DNA of 64,000 nt from Bradyrhizobium sp. CCBAU 051011. GTDB taxonomy: Bacteria > Pseudomonadota > Alphaproteobacteria > Rhizobiales > Xanthobacteraceae. The notes under the pieces were generated by a model. It saw only the letters and a list, made by a program, of their open reading frames with translations. It was not told the origin of the DNA and searched no databases. This document shows positions 32,843 through 41,457 of the stretch, piece by piece (position 1 is the first letter of the stretch; each line of letters starts with the position of its first letter). A program made the position numbers and the translations under genes. The stretch is from positions 8,784,501 through 8,848,500 of the forward strand of contig NZ_CP022222.1 of assembly GCF_009930815.1 (NCBI RefSeq). Direction: 5' to 3'.

Positions 32843-33900
32843 GACGCCACCCCTAATCGGCTCAACCGGGGCGTGAAGCGCAATGCGACTTCCTGCCCGG
32901 TTTCGATCGATTCATAAAGCGCGGAAATCAGTTCGAGGCTCTTGCGCCCCTCAAGACCGTCCACTAGTGCGGCACGTTGATTGATCAGACAATCGATCAC
33001 ATGCTGATAATAGGCCTGATGGCCGAAGCCGTAGACGTTCGACGGATTCACGGAAAACTTTTCCACCACGTCCTTGTCTGAGGGCAGTTCGTCGACAAAC
33101 CGCCAGTGCCTGATCTGATTGACGGCGAAGCCCGCGATTTCGACCGTACCCTTCTCTCCCAGGATCGAGAGCGAGCCTTCGAGATCTGTTGGGCGTACGG
33201 CAGTCGTCGCTTCAATGATGCCCAATGCTCCGTTGCGGAATTTCAGCGTTGCGACAGCGGTGTCTTCAGTCTCGATTTTTACAAGCGCCGTGATCGCGCG
33301 CGCATGAACGCTCACGACATCGCCAAAAAACCACTCCAGCATATCGATATGATGACTGGCCTGATTGGTGAGCACACCGCCATCATAGGCCCAAGTGCCG
33401 CGCCAATCGTCCTGATCGTAGTAGGCTTGATCCCGGCACCAGCGCACGCGCACTGTCCCAAGAACGAGACGGCCGAATCGACCGGCCTCCAGCGCCTCGC
33501 GTGCCTTAACCACGGGAACGTTGAAGCGATTTTGCTTGACGACAAAAAGCTTGACGCCGGCTTCGTCACAGGCGCGGATCATGTCGTCCGCATCCTGCAG
33601 CCGCAGCGCCATCGGCTTTTCAACAACTACATGCTTTCCTGCCCTTGCGCAGGCGATGACATGCGGAGGGTGCATTCCGCTTGGCGTCAAGACCGTTACC
33701 GCGTCGATCTCTTTTCGCGCCAGAAAGTCATCGATGTTATAGTATGCCGGCACGCCGAACTTCGACGCAATCGCGTCAGCACGCGGGCGAATCGGATCGC
33801 AGACGCCCGCGAGGCTAGCGCCATCGACGTGACCGCCCCCCAGCAGATCAGAGTGGCGTGTCGCAATGCGTCCGCAGCCGAGCAGGCCAAATTTTATCAT
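32839..33900 (-). CDS. Gfo/Idh/MocA oxidoreductase (WbpB-like)
   Basis: From the ATG at 33900 (MIKFGLLGCGRIATRHSDLL) the product has 353 residues. It has the Rossmann GLLGCGRIATRH loop, the catalytic EKP triplet in KHVVVEKPMALRL, the GGVLTNQASHHIDMLEW segment and a C-terminal sheet domain. WbpB oxidises UDP-GlcNAcA at C3, giving the substrate for the aminotransferase. The needed UDP-GlcNAc 6-dehydrogenase (WbpA) is not in the window. A GGAAAG-type site precedes the ATG. It is the first gene of the tightly packed - strand operon. Confidence 0.9.
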   Translation of the reverse strand: MIKFGLLGCGRIATRHSDLLGGGHVDGASLAGVCDPIRPRADAIASKFGVPAYYNIDDFLARKEIDAVTVLTPSGMHPPHVIACARAGKHVVVEKPMALRLQDADDMIRACDEAGVKLFVVKQNRFNVPVVKAREALEAGRFGRLVLGTVRVRWCRDQAYYDQDDWRGTWAYDGGVLTNQASHHIDMLEWFFGDVVSVHARAITALVKIETEDTAVATLKFRNGALGIIEATTAVRPTDLEGSLSILGEKGTVEIAGFAVNQIRHWRFVDELPSDKDVVEKFSVNPSNVYGFGHQAYYQHVIDCLINQRAALVDGLEGRKSLELISALYESIETGQEVALRFTPRLSRLGVAS

Positions 33901-34353
33901 GAAAGCTTTCCTATGAGCCGACGTCGGGCTGGCGCGAAAATAAGCACAGGGTTCCTGCCGGACTACCACGGTCCGCAGAGTTCGGGGAGTCCATTACTGG
34001 CGAAAGTCCAAACTAATCAAGAGGCTTGGGTGTTCGCTGGCTCACAAAAAAAGCGATCGACTTAAACCTGGCTAGCTTTTCCCATTTCTCGTGTTGGTCC
34101 GGCCACGAAAGCCGGAAAAGGGCCTGTTCACTCCGATGGTCGCTCCCTTAGCTGTTCCCAACAGTGCCGAACACAATCCCGCTCGGGAACCCGCTTCCGG
34201 ACCATCGATGCTCAGGTGGTTCAGTGATGACGCATCCGGCATGGAACCGAATGCGCCTAGACTTGCGTGTGGATCATGTTGTGAAACCACGCCCGACGAA
34301 CACGCCGACCGCCACGAAGTGAAGGCCATGCTGAACCTGATTGAGAGCGGGCC
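33901..34353. other. Intergenic stretch, probable promoter region
   Basis: About 450 bases between the polymerase gene and the wbpB-like gene, both on the - strand. A + strand frame covers 34091-34375 but has only a TTG start and no recognisable product. Lower-GC tracts near 33990-34090 would suit a promoter for the wbpB-D-E operon; no specific site is claimed. Confidence 0.4.
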
Positions 34354-35712
34354 CTACCCCGGCGAACAACCATAGCGAACAAATTTCGGGCGCTTGACCT
34401 GAAATCTTCTGCATTGGAAATAATCTCGTGGCGTCAGATACCAAAGAAGCATCAACAACCCAAGCCCATTCGAAAGCAAGGTCGTCGATAACGGCACATT
34501 GAGCAAAATGTGTGGGATTGTGGCGCCAGAAACGAGAACGAATTCCTTGGGCAATCCTGATGACGCCTTGTTGGCAACCGCAATAACTACGCCGCAGACA
34601 AGGGTTGCGAGTGGAGCCAAGATAGGGCCGACCGATGCAACCCCTTCGGTGGCGAAAAGCGAAGCGTTCAAATTGCCAAGGCCAAACCAGTTAGCCATTA
34701 CCGTTCCAAGTTGATCATTGTACGGGCAGTCCATAAATCCCTTGAGCCACGAAATCTGACAGTAATAGGTCAATGGGTGATCCGAGAAAAATTCATAGTA
34801 GTGTTCTAGCGAGATGGACGGTATCGCCAACATCCGAAAGTTAATAGTACCGAAAACCGTGTCGCTAAAATCCGAACTGAACGCGCGGGCTATTAAACCG
34901 ATAGTGAGCGGAATGAGTAGAGACAGGATAACGACCACTTTCGCCTCTTTGACAAACGTCGCCATGATCGCAACGAAAATCAAAAAACCCGAAAGGAACA
35001 GCGTCACCTTAGTCAAGGTGACAGGATAGTACATCAACGAGATTGCGATGAGCAGGGCCAACAATATCCAACGCCTGCGCGTTAGAAGACAAGCAAACGC
35101 GAAGGGAATTAGAGCGCCATTGATGTTGCCTATGGCATACTCAACAATCCGCGAGTGCACTAAATCATTTCGATATCGGTACATCTCGCTAAGTCCAACG
35201 AAGCGAGATCCGCTGAGGTAGCAGACTATCAGAATACAAGCAGAAAAGACCAGAATAGACATAGGAACAAGATCGAACGTTTTGGACGACAGAGCAAAAA
35301 ACGGTTTCGCTGGTGCGGGGGCAAAAAGTGCTGGTATCAAAAATGTGACTAAGGACGCGGTCGCAGAGATTAGCGCAGTGGAGCGATCGTAACCAAAAAG
35401 ACTAAAAGCATTGATCCAAAAATATCCGGCAATCATTGCGAACATGTAGAAACCGGCAAAGTAGCCAAAACTGAATCTCGCAAACACAAACGCGGGAGAA
35501 ATCAGGCTTGTCAGGGCTAGCGCCAGATACATGCCTGCCTGGGGAGGGGCGACAGTGTATCGAACGTGGAAACTTAGTGAGTAGTCGGACACGATTGCCA
35601 ACGAAAAAAAGAATAACGCAAAGAATGCGACCAAAAGAACAGCGCAAGATATGAAGCTGTATTTCTTGGTTTTGGTTTCTGGCTCCGCAGAAGTCGCCGT
35701 CTCACGATCCAT
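34354..35712 (-). CDS. Wzy-like O-antigen polymerase, paralogue 1
   Basis: A 452-residue protein with at least ten hydrophobic segments and periplasmic loops. It shares long blocks with the protein encoded at 37379-38677: INFRMLAIPSISLEHYYEFF, SDHPLTYYCQISW, NLNASLFATEGVASVGP and NKASSGL against the matching NFRMIAIP, SNHPLTHFCQIQ and SLFASEGIASVGP. This pattern is that of the oligosaccharide repeat unit polymerase family, although Wzy proteins are poorly conserved. The base composition is markedly lower in GC than the flanking genes, as usual for Wzy genes, suggesting transfer. It would join repeat units in the periplasm. Confidence 0.72.
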   Translation of the reverse strand: MDRETATSAEPETKTKKYSFISCAVLLVAFFALFFFSLAIVSDYSLSFHVRYTVAPPQAGMYLALALTSLISPAFVFARFSFGYFAGFYMFAMIAGYFWINAFSLFGYDRSTALISATASLVTFLIPALFAPAPAKPFFALSSKTFDLVPMSILVFSACILIVCYLSGSRFVGLSEMYRYRNDLVHSRIVEYAIGNINGALIPFAFACLLTRRRWILLALLIAISLMYYPVTLTKVTLFLSGFLIFVAIMATFVKEAKVVVILSLLIPLTIGLIARAFSSDFSDTVFGTINFRMLAIPSISLEHYYEFFSDHPLTYYCQISWLKGFMDCPYNDQLGTVMANWFGLGNLNASLFATEGVASVGPILAPLATLVCGVVIAVANKASSGLPKEFVLVSGATIPHILLNVPLSTTLLSNGLGLLMLLWYLTPRDYFQCRRFQVKRPKFVRYGCSPG

Positions 35713-35783
35713 GATCAGGATCCTTGGTCGGATATACTACTCAAGTGGCGCCACCATTTGCTTTGGGGATCAGTGACCGTTCT

Positions 35784-35905
35784 AAAATAATTCCGTGACG
35801 TCAGATACTAAAGCAACAGCCCAAGGCAGCCTGAAAGCAACGATGTTGATAGTGTCACATTAAGAAAACGCGCGGGATGATTGCACCGGAAAACCAGGAT
35901 AAGCG
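35784..35905 (-). pseudogene. Relic of a third Wzy-like polymerase gene (3' end)
   Basis: These bases align with 34413-34540, the 3' end of the first polymerase gene, and translate on the reverse strand to GAIIPRVFL, TLSTSLLSGCLGLLL and YLTSRNYF, matching GATIPHILL, PLSTTLLSNGLGLLM and YLTPRDYF. A one-base shift and a TAG stop break the frame. It lies between the intact paralogue and the ligase-like gene, so the region once held three related genes or part of one was copied. Confidence 0.75.
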
Positions 35906-36038
35906 GTCGGGCATCGTCGGGCGAGGCGGCGGTGGTTCAAGTTCTACTTCCGGGCGAACAGGGTGCTGCCACATCGAAATACCTCTTTCTGAATGGGTTT
36001 ACAGCGTCGCCGTGGCTGCATGGCTTGAGCACCGCCTA

Positions 36039-37382
36039 TTAACTGGAAACTAATGCCGCAGGCTGCTTTTGTGTATCCCGTTCGTAAATTCCTACACCGA
36101 GCCCAATCAATGCGAAAAGCAACAGATCGTGGCTAACACGTCCGTGGGCCATGCTTACGATGGTGACGTAGGCCAGTGAGCAAAAAACAAATCTAGCGCC
36201 GTCGTCTTTCTTTGAGAGCGGCAGCAGTCTGTATCCTGCGACGCCAATCAACATCAGTAGAGACAGAGCGCCAAGCCAGCCGAACTCGATTGCGGATTGC
36301 AATATCGTGTTGTGGACCTCAGTTCCCTTAATGCACGAAAGGGTGAGGAAGCTATCGAGGCCGAGTCCGAACAGTCCGGCACTAGGAATAATATAAAACG
36401 CATCGCGCAATAACGCCTTACGGATCGCGACCGAGTTGTTCAGGTCTAAGTCCAGGTTGCAACTTGGGAGAACGATCTTTTCGACCATCTCAGTTTGATT
36501 GTGTTTCTGTTGGGTGGAAGCCACTGTTTTCTGGATGGTTGAAATCTCTGTCTCCTGGGTTGCGTAGGTCATCAAGACCTTCGCCGTGTCGAATCGAGCT
36601 AATAAACCTACCGTTGAGCCAGCGAGCACAGTGGCAATAATGATGGCGATGTAAACCCGTTGCCGACCAGAACTTAGGACGGCCGCCAGAAGGAGCGCGA
36701 CAACTATCGCGACAAAATAAAATCTCACCATCGCTGCTGCGAAAATGGCGACAGGAAGGAACAGTAACGCGGTCAGGACTACTCTGCGCCGCGGCGTCAA
36801 TGGTGTCGTTACCAAGGCTATTAAGAGAAACCCGAATGCACCGAGAAAGTTGGTGGCCGCATCAAATCCGAACACGAGTGGCTTGCCGTGCGGATCGTTC
36901 CACTGCAAGATGAGGAAATAGGCCGTTATGACTGTGCCGATGGCGACAATTGGTGACGCAATCCAGAGATAGGTCGTCTTTAGGCATGCGAGATGTTCTG
37001 AGCGGACGAAGCGACAGCAAACATACGATGCAAGCGACACCGCCAAAATCACCCAATTTTTGGTCGGGGCTGTATCACCGTTTATGATGAGCGATCCGAT
37101 TATCGACACGAGAAACGCAGCGAAGAACCAATCCGCTGAACTCATTTCGATGTCGCGCCGATAGGCAATAGACAAAAGACAGACTTCGCAGACCACAAAA
37201 AAGCCGCCCGTTAAGATGGAATTTCCCGTCACTCCAGCTGCGCTATAGATCAAAACAAAGATGGCATTGGCGGAGAGCAATGAGGCGAGGACGACGCCGT
37301 ACATAGCTGTCCGCGTATCTCCTCCTGATATTTTTGGACGGCTAGGAACCCTCTCCGAAATCGTCATTTCAAATTCGGTCAT
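36039..37382 (-). CDS. O-antigen ligase/polymerase-type membrane protein (WaaL-like)
   Basis: The ATG at 37382 (MTEFEMTISERVPSRPK) has a strong GGAGGG site and overlaps the stop of the upstream polymerase gene in TTATGA, giving 447 residues. It has about ten hydrophobic segments and a large loop with LLRDAFYIIPSAGLFGLGLD followed by VHNTILQSAIEFGWLGALSL, the classic Wzy_C/O-antigen ligase motif (G-G-D-F and H-N-x-x-L). Such proteins either ligate the polymer to lipid A-core or polymerise repeat units. With two Wzy-like neighbours a ligase role is favoured; a third member is at the window end. Confidence 0.8.
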   Translation of the reverse strand: MTEFEMTISERVPSRPKISGGDTRTAMYGVVLASLLSANAIFVLIYSAAGVTGNSILTGGFFVVCEVCLLSIAYRRDIEMSSADWFFAAFLVSIIGSLIINGDTAPTKNWVILAVSLASYVCCRFVRSEHLACLKTTYLWIASPIVAIGTVITAYFLILQWNDPHGKPLVFGFDAATNFLGAFGFLLIALVTTPLTPRRRVVLTALLFLPVAIFAAAMVRFYFVAIVVALLLAAVLSSGRQRVYIAIIIATVLAGSTVGLLARFDTAKVLMTYATQETEISTIQKTVASTQQKHNQTEMVEKIVLPSCNLDLDLNNSVAIRKALLRDAFYIIPSAGLFGLGLDSFLTLSCIKGTEVHNTILQSAIEFGWLGALSLLMLIGVAGYRLLPLSKKDDGARFVFCSLAYVTIVSMAHGRVSHDLLLFALIGLGVGIYERDTQKQPAALVSS

Positions 37383-38677
37383 AAGCCCTCCTCTCGTGGA
37401 GTCGCGAACCAAAGAGCAAATAGAATTACTGCACCGTGCGAGAGCATGGCGGTAGATAAAGGAACATTCATTAAGACGAGGGCTAGTATTGATCCGGAAA
37501 GGAAAACGAATTGATGGTTTAATCCGGCGGATGCTTTATTCCCAACCGCGATCACGAGCCCGCACAAAAGAGCAGCGATTGGCGCGAAGTATGGGCCTAC
37601 GGAAGCGATGCCTTCGGAAGCAAAGAGGGAGGCGTTGTAATTACCGGTCGCATATTGGGCGGCTAAGGAGACGCCAAGTTGTGATGGCAGCGAACAATCA
37701 AACAGCCTTCCAATGACCTGGATCTGACAGAAATGCGTCAGTGGGTGATTTGAAAAAAAATGATTGTAATGATCGAGCCCGCTTGCTGGGATCGCGATCA
37801 TTCTGAAGTTGACCAGTCTAAACGGCAAGCTGACTTCAGAAGCGTCGAAAGTCTTTATGATAAGCCCAAGAGCGAGCGGAATGAAAAGAGAAAGTATGAC
37901 GCACAGTCTGACACTGAAGAACTTCAACAGCACCGTGAGTCCGATGAGCCACAATGGTGCAAACAAGGTCAACTTGTTCAGCGTGACGGGATAGAATGAA
38001 GCTCCGATGGCGAGCGCAATAGCGGCCAGACCGTATCGCCGTCGATGAACGGCCCACGCGTAAGAGAACGGCAAGGCCGCCGATACAGAAGCGCCAATTG
38101 GATAATTTAGCCATGCCGGATACTGAAATTGAGACCGGAGCGCTTCACCTTCGATAAATCCGATCAGATGGAAATCGAAGGATGATGCATATGCCACCGT
38201 AAGAGCGGCAACGATCAGAACGCCATAGACGACTTGATCGACTCGGCGCACTGTCAGCTTGAAGCGTGGTGTAAATGCTTTCGTCACAAACATTGCGGGG
38301 ATTAAAAAGGCGATCAGCGACAGCGCGGCAGACCATCTCGCGATTGTTAGATCGTATCGAAGCGGCGTGAAGAAGCTCAGCCAGAGATAGCCGGCTACGA
38401 TGCTCAGCATGTAAAAGCTGACCAGATATCCGAAGCTAAAGCGCGCGATCGAGAAAAGCTGGAAGCAGCAGCCTAAGGCCGCCACGGAAATAGACGCCGC
38501 TGTCAAGAATTGACGATTGTATCCGATGTGGAATGCCGGGTTTACGTCTTCGGAAACAACGACAAGCGAGACGCAAAGCAGCGCGAGATATATCAGCACT
38601 AAAGCCGATATCTGTACTGGCTCTTGCGGGAATAAGCGCGCGCGCGCATGCGAGTTGTCTAATGCCGTCACCCTCAA
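37379..38677 (-). CDS. Wzy-like O-antigen polymerase, paralogue 2
   Basis: About 430 residues, many hydrophobic segments, related along its length to the 34354-35712 product (VNFRMIAIPASGLDHYNHFF, SNHPLTHFCQIQ, NYNASLFASEGIASVGPYF, NKASAGLNHQFVF). The start is unclear: TTG at 38677 or GTG at 38671. Just upstream lies a tandem repeat of 17 bases. Its last codons overlap the ligase gene start, so the two are coupled. Two intact paralogues could polymerise different linkages or one may be a spare copy. Confidence 0.72.
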   Translation of the reverse strand: MRVTALDNSHARARLFPQEPVQISALVLIYLALLCVSLVVVSEDVNPAFHIGYNRQFLTAASISVAALGCCFQLFSIARFSFGYLVSFYMLSIVAGYLWLSFFTPLRYDLTIARWSAALSLIAFLIPAMFVTKAFTPRFKLTVRRVDQVVYGVLIVAALTVAYASSFDFHLIGFIEGEALRSQFQYPAWLNYPIGASVSAALPFSYAWAVHRRRYGLAAIALAIGASFYPVTLNKLTLFAPLWLIGLTVLLKFFSVRLCVILSLFIPLALGLIIKTFDASEVSLPFRLVNFRMIAIPASGLDHYNHFFSNHPLTHFCQIQVIGRLFDCSLPSQLGVSLAAQYATGNYNASLFASEGIASVGPYFAPIAALLCGLVIAVGNKASAGLNHQFVFLSGSILALVLMNVPLSTAMLSHGAVILFALWFATPREEGL

Positions 38678-38678
38678 T

Positions 38679-38715
38679 CCCCATAGGCCATACTACATCC
38701 CCATAGGCCATACTG
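38679..38715. repeat. Tandem direct repeat upstream of polymerase paralogue 2
   Basis: The 17-mer TCCCCATAGGCCATACT occurs twice, about 20 bases apart (period 20), directly upstream of the translation start, and is followed by a C-rich tract. It overlaps the place where the promoter or leader would lie. Confidence 0.6.
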
Positions 38716-38862
38716 CGCCTGATCTATGGCGCCCACCCCTACCACACACACCCCCCACTTAGGATAGATTGTCCAATACCGCACGGCAAATTTTGGGCGC
38801 AAGCCCCTACAGCGAACGAGAATATCCACCATGCCTCATTCGTCTTTTGGCGAGGGATTGCT

Positions 38863-39258
38863 GTGAGCCAGGTTCCGGTGGCGCAAATCAAGGCTATTGC
38901 CGGTTCCCGAGCTCGGTCCGGCCTCGTCGCCGCGATCGTCAGGGGATGGCCGGCTACGGAGCGCAAGGCGAAGCTGACGACGAAAACCCGTGCCGCGCAA
39001 TTCCTTGCCCAGATCATGACGGAGACCGGCGGGCTCACGATCCTCACCCGAAAGCGGCGCCTATCGTTGCGAGGGCATGCTCAAGCAGCCAGGCCGTTGT
39101 CGCCGCCAGACCTTGCGCTTTTCGATCGCGCGCGATATCGCCGCGCCTCTCCTCCGCGATGCCGGAGATCGCCCGGTCGTGACCGCTGCGAAAGTGCCGC
39201 TGGAAGCGGCCTGGGCCGCGGCCGCCCGAGATCGATGCAACTCCCGTTCGTAAGATAG
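38863..39258 (+). pseudogene. Frameshifted GH19-type endolysin/chitinase fragment
   Basis: The frame opens with GTG at 38863 and encodes IVRGWPATERKAKLTTKTRA followed by AQFLAQIMTETGGL, the N-terminus of the glycoside hydrolase family 19 lysozyme-like proteins common in rhizobial genomes. After GGLTIL the matching residues continue in another frame: ESGAYRCEGMLKQ is encoded by the next bases. The rest of the domain is not recognisable. It is a broken relic of a phage-type lysin, lying between two polysaccharide operons. Confidence 0.65.
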
Positions 39259-39450
39259 TAGCGCTGCCGAAAAGGTGCGGCGCCAAGGATCGCGTCAGGT
39301 CGCTTCTCGCTGCCGCCGGCGGCGGTCCCGGTGGTAGGCTACTGCATCGTCTTTGACATCGTCTCGAAGACTTGTCAGGATTAAAACAGCATCCGGTCTT
39401 TACCCCTGAATCAACCCGGCTCGTCCAATCGTAGAACCATAAGATTATCA

Positions 39451-40521
39451 ATGAGAGTTCTGGTCACTGGCGGCTGCGGCTTTGTCGGCTCCGCAGCGGT
39501 GAGAATCTTGGTGGAGGCCGGTCACCAGGTCCTCAATATCGATAAGTTGACTTATGCCGGTGATCTTCGGACGGTCGCAGCCGTCGCCGACTCGCCCAAT
39601 TACCGCTTCGAGAAAATGGATATCCTCGATCAAAGTGGAATCGTCGCCTCATTCAGAGACTTCGCGCCCCAAGCGGTCTTTCATCTTGCCGCAGAGACGC
39701 ATGTGGATCGCTCAATCGATGACCCCGGCAAATTCATAGATACCAACATTCACGGCACATTCGTGATGCTGCAGACCGCGCTTGGCTATTGGAACCATCT
39801 GGATACGGAAGAGCGGGCGCACTTCCGGTTTATTCAAGTGTCGACCGATGAAGTTTACGGCAGTCTGGGCGACCAAGGGCATTTCACGGAGGCCACAGCA
39901 TATCAGCCAAACTCACCTTATTCGGCGAGCAAGGCAGGGGGTGATCACCTGGCGCGAGCATGGTACGCGACCTTCGGACTTCCAGCGATTATTTCCAATT
40001 GTGCGAACAATTACGGCCCCTTTCAGAATCGTGAGAAACTGATTCCGACGATCATTCGCAAGGCCCTGTCGAGCCAGCCGATTCCGATTTATGGCCAGGG
40101 CCGGAACGTCCGTGACTGGCTTTACGTTAATGACCATATAGCTGCGCTTCTCGCTGTTTGCGCGAATGGTCGGACCGGCGGCAATTACAACGTTGGCGGA
40201 CAGAACGAGATCAGCAACATAGACCTTGCGATAGCAATTTGTGCGCTTCTCGACGAACGTCGACCGCGTTCCGACGGTCGACCTCATGCCGAACGCATTC
40301 AGTTCGTTGCCGATCGGCCGGGCCACGATTATCGCTACGCGATCGATTCTACCAAAGCTAAGCGAGAGCTTGGCTGGCAACCACAGGAGAGTCTTCAAAG
40401 CGGGTTGTCAAAGACCATCGATTGGTATCTGGATCATCCGGACTGGACGATGGGCGATGTGTGCTCTGAGGACCGCCTCGGTTTAGGATCATCACCCGGG
40501 TCGCTTCGCGAGAATAGATGA
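39451..40521 (+). CDS. rfbB: dTDP-glucose 4,6-dehydratase
   Basis: A 356-residue extended short-chain dehydrogenase: MRVLVTGGCGFVGSAAVRIL, VFHLAAETHVDRSID, QVSTDEVYGSLGDQGHF (the Thr/Asp/Glu triad) and YSASKAGGDHLARAW (Tyr-xxx-Lys), then NCANNYGPFQNREKLIP, all standard for RmlB/RfbB. It turns dTDP-glucose into dTDP-4-keto-6-deoxyglucose. The next gene, rfbA, overlaps it by 4 bp. No rfbC or rfbD follows, so the intermediate is not going to rhamnose here; the aminotransferase after rfbA is the expected user. Confidence 0.96.
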   Translation: MRVLVTGGCGFVGSAAVRILVEAGHQVLNIDKLTYAGDLRTVAAVADSPNYRFEKMDILDQSGIVASFRDFAPQAVFHLAAETHVDRSIDDPGKFIDTNIHGTFVMLQTALGYWNHLDTEERAHFRFIQVSTDEVYGSLGDQGHFTEATAYQPNSPYSASKAGGDHLARAWYATFGLPAIISNCANNYGPFQNREKLIPTIIRKALSSQPIPIYGQGRNVRDWLYVNDHIAALLAVCANGRTGGNYNVGGQNEISNIDLAIAICALLDERRPRSDGRPHAERIQFVADRPGHDYRYAIDSTKAKRELGWQPQESLQSGLSKTIDWYLDHPDWTMGDVCSEDRLGLGSSPGSLRENR

Positions 40522-41414
40522 TGAAGAAGTGGAAGGGCATCATCCTTGCGGGCGGCAACGGGAGCCGTTTGTTTCCGCTTACCCATGTCGTCAACAAGCA
40601 TTTGTTGCCGATCTTTGACAAGCCACTGATCTACTATCCTCTGACTACCCTCATGTTGGGGGGCTTGCGAGATTTCATCATCATTTCCAGCCCGGACGCG
40701 CTCAATCAGATCAGCACCTTGCTGGGCGACGGCACCCGCTGGGGCATTGCAATCACATATCGCACGCAGGAACGCGCCGGCGGTATCGCGGAATGTTTCC
40801 GGATAGCGGCCAACGATATCTCCGGCTGCAATGTGGCGCTGGCTCTGGGCGATAACATTTTCTATGGGGCCGGCCTGCCTCGTTTACTGTCGCAGGCGAT
40901 GAGCCATGAAAGCGGTGCGACCATATTCGGATACGAAGTGGCGGATCCATCAGGCTTTGGCGTGGTCGTGCTCGACGAGACGGGACGCCCGGTTGACCTG
41001 GAAGAAAAGCCCAAGACGATGCGATCGCGCCTCGCGATTCCCGGTCTTTACTTCTACGACGAGCGCGTAGTCGCCATTTCGAATGAGGTTAGGCCGTCTG
41101 CGCGCGGTGAACTCGAAATCACCGATGTTAATCGTCACTACCTCGCGGCAGGTGATTTGCGGGTGACGCTTTTCGGCCGCGGCGTTGCCTGGCTCGACGG
41201 CGGCACACATCGGGATCTTTTTGAAGCGTCCCAATTCGTCAAAGTGATCGAAGAGCGTACAGGGCTAAAAATCGCCTGCCCCGAAGAAGTCGCATGGCGC
41301 ATGAAATTCATTGACCAGGCAGCATTCGAGGGCCTGATCGATCCCGAGCCCAAGACCGAATATCAACGCTATCTGCGTTCTCTCGTCGATACTTCTTCGC
41401 TGATCGCCCGATGA
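40518..41414 (+). CDS. rfbA: Glucose-1-phosphate thymidylyltransferase
   Basis: A 298-residue nucleotidyltransferase with ILAGGNGSRLFPLTHVVNKH (signature loop), PLIYYPLTTLMLGGL, ALGDNIFYGAGL and VVLDETGRPVDLEEKP. It makes dTDP-glucose from glucose-1-phosphate and dTTP. The length is normal. Start ATGATG at 40518/40521, overlapping the stop of rfbB. It supplies the pathway started by its neighbours. Confidence 0.96.
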   Translation: MMKKWKGIILAGGNGSRLFPLTHVVNKHLLPIFDKPLIYYPLTTLMLGGLRDFIIISSPDALNQISTLLGDGTRWGIAITYRTQERAGGIAECFRIAANDISGCNVALALGDNIFYGAGLPRLLSQAMSHESGATIFGYEVADPSGFGVVVLDETGRPVDLEEKPKTMRSRLAIPGLYFYDERVVAISNEVRPSARGELEITDVNRHYLAAGDLRVTLFGRGVAWLDGGTHRDLFEASQFVKVIEERTGLKIACPEEVAWRMKFIDQAAFEGLIDPEPKTEYQRYLRSLVDTSSLIAR

Positions 41415-41457
41415 TGGCGTTGCTCCGTTGTGAATGAGTGGATAGCGCGCAAAAGTG

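Noticed and set aside
34072..34375. Small frames on both strands before polymerase paralogue 1
   Set aside because: No usable start on the + strand and no domain on either; treated as intergenic.
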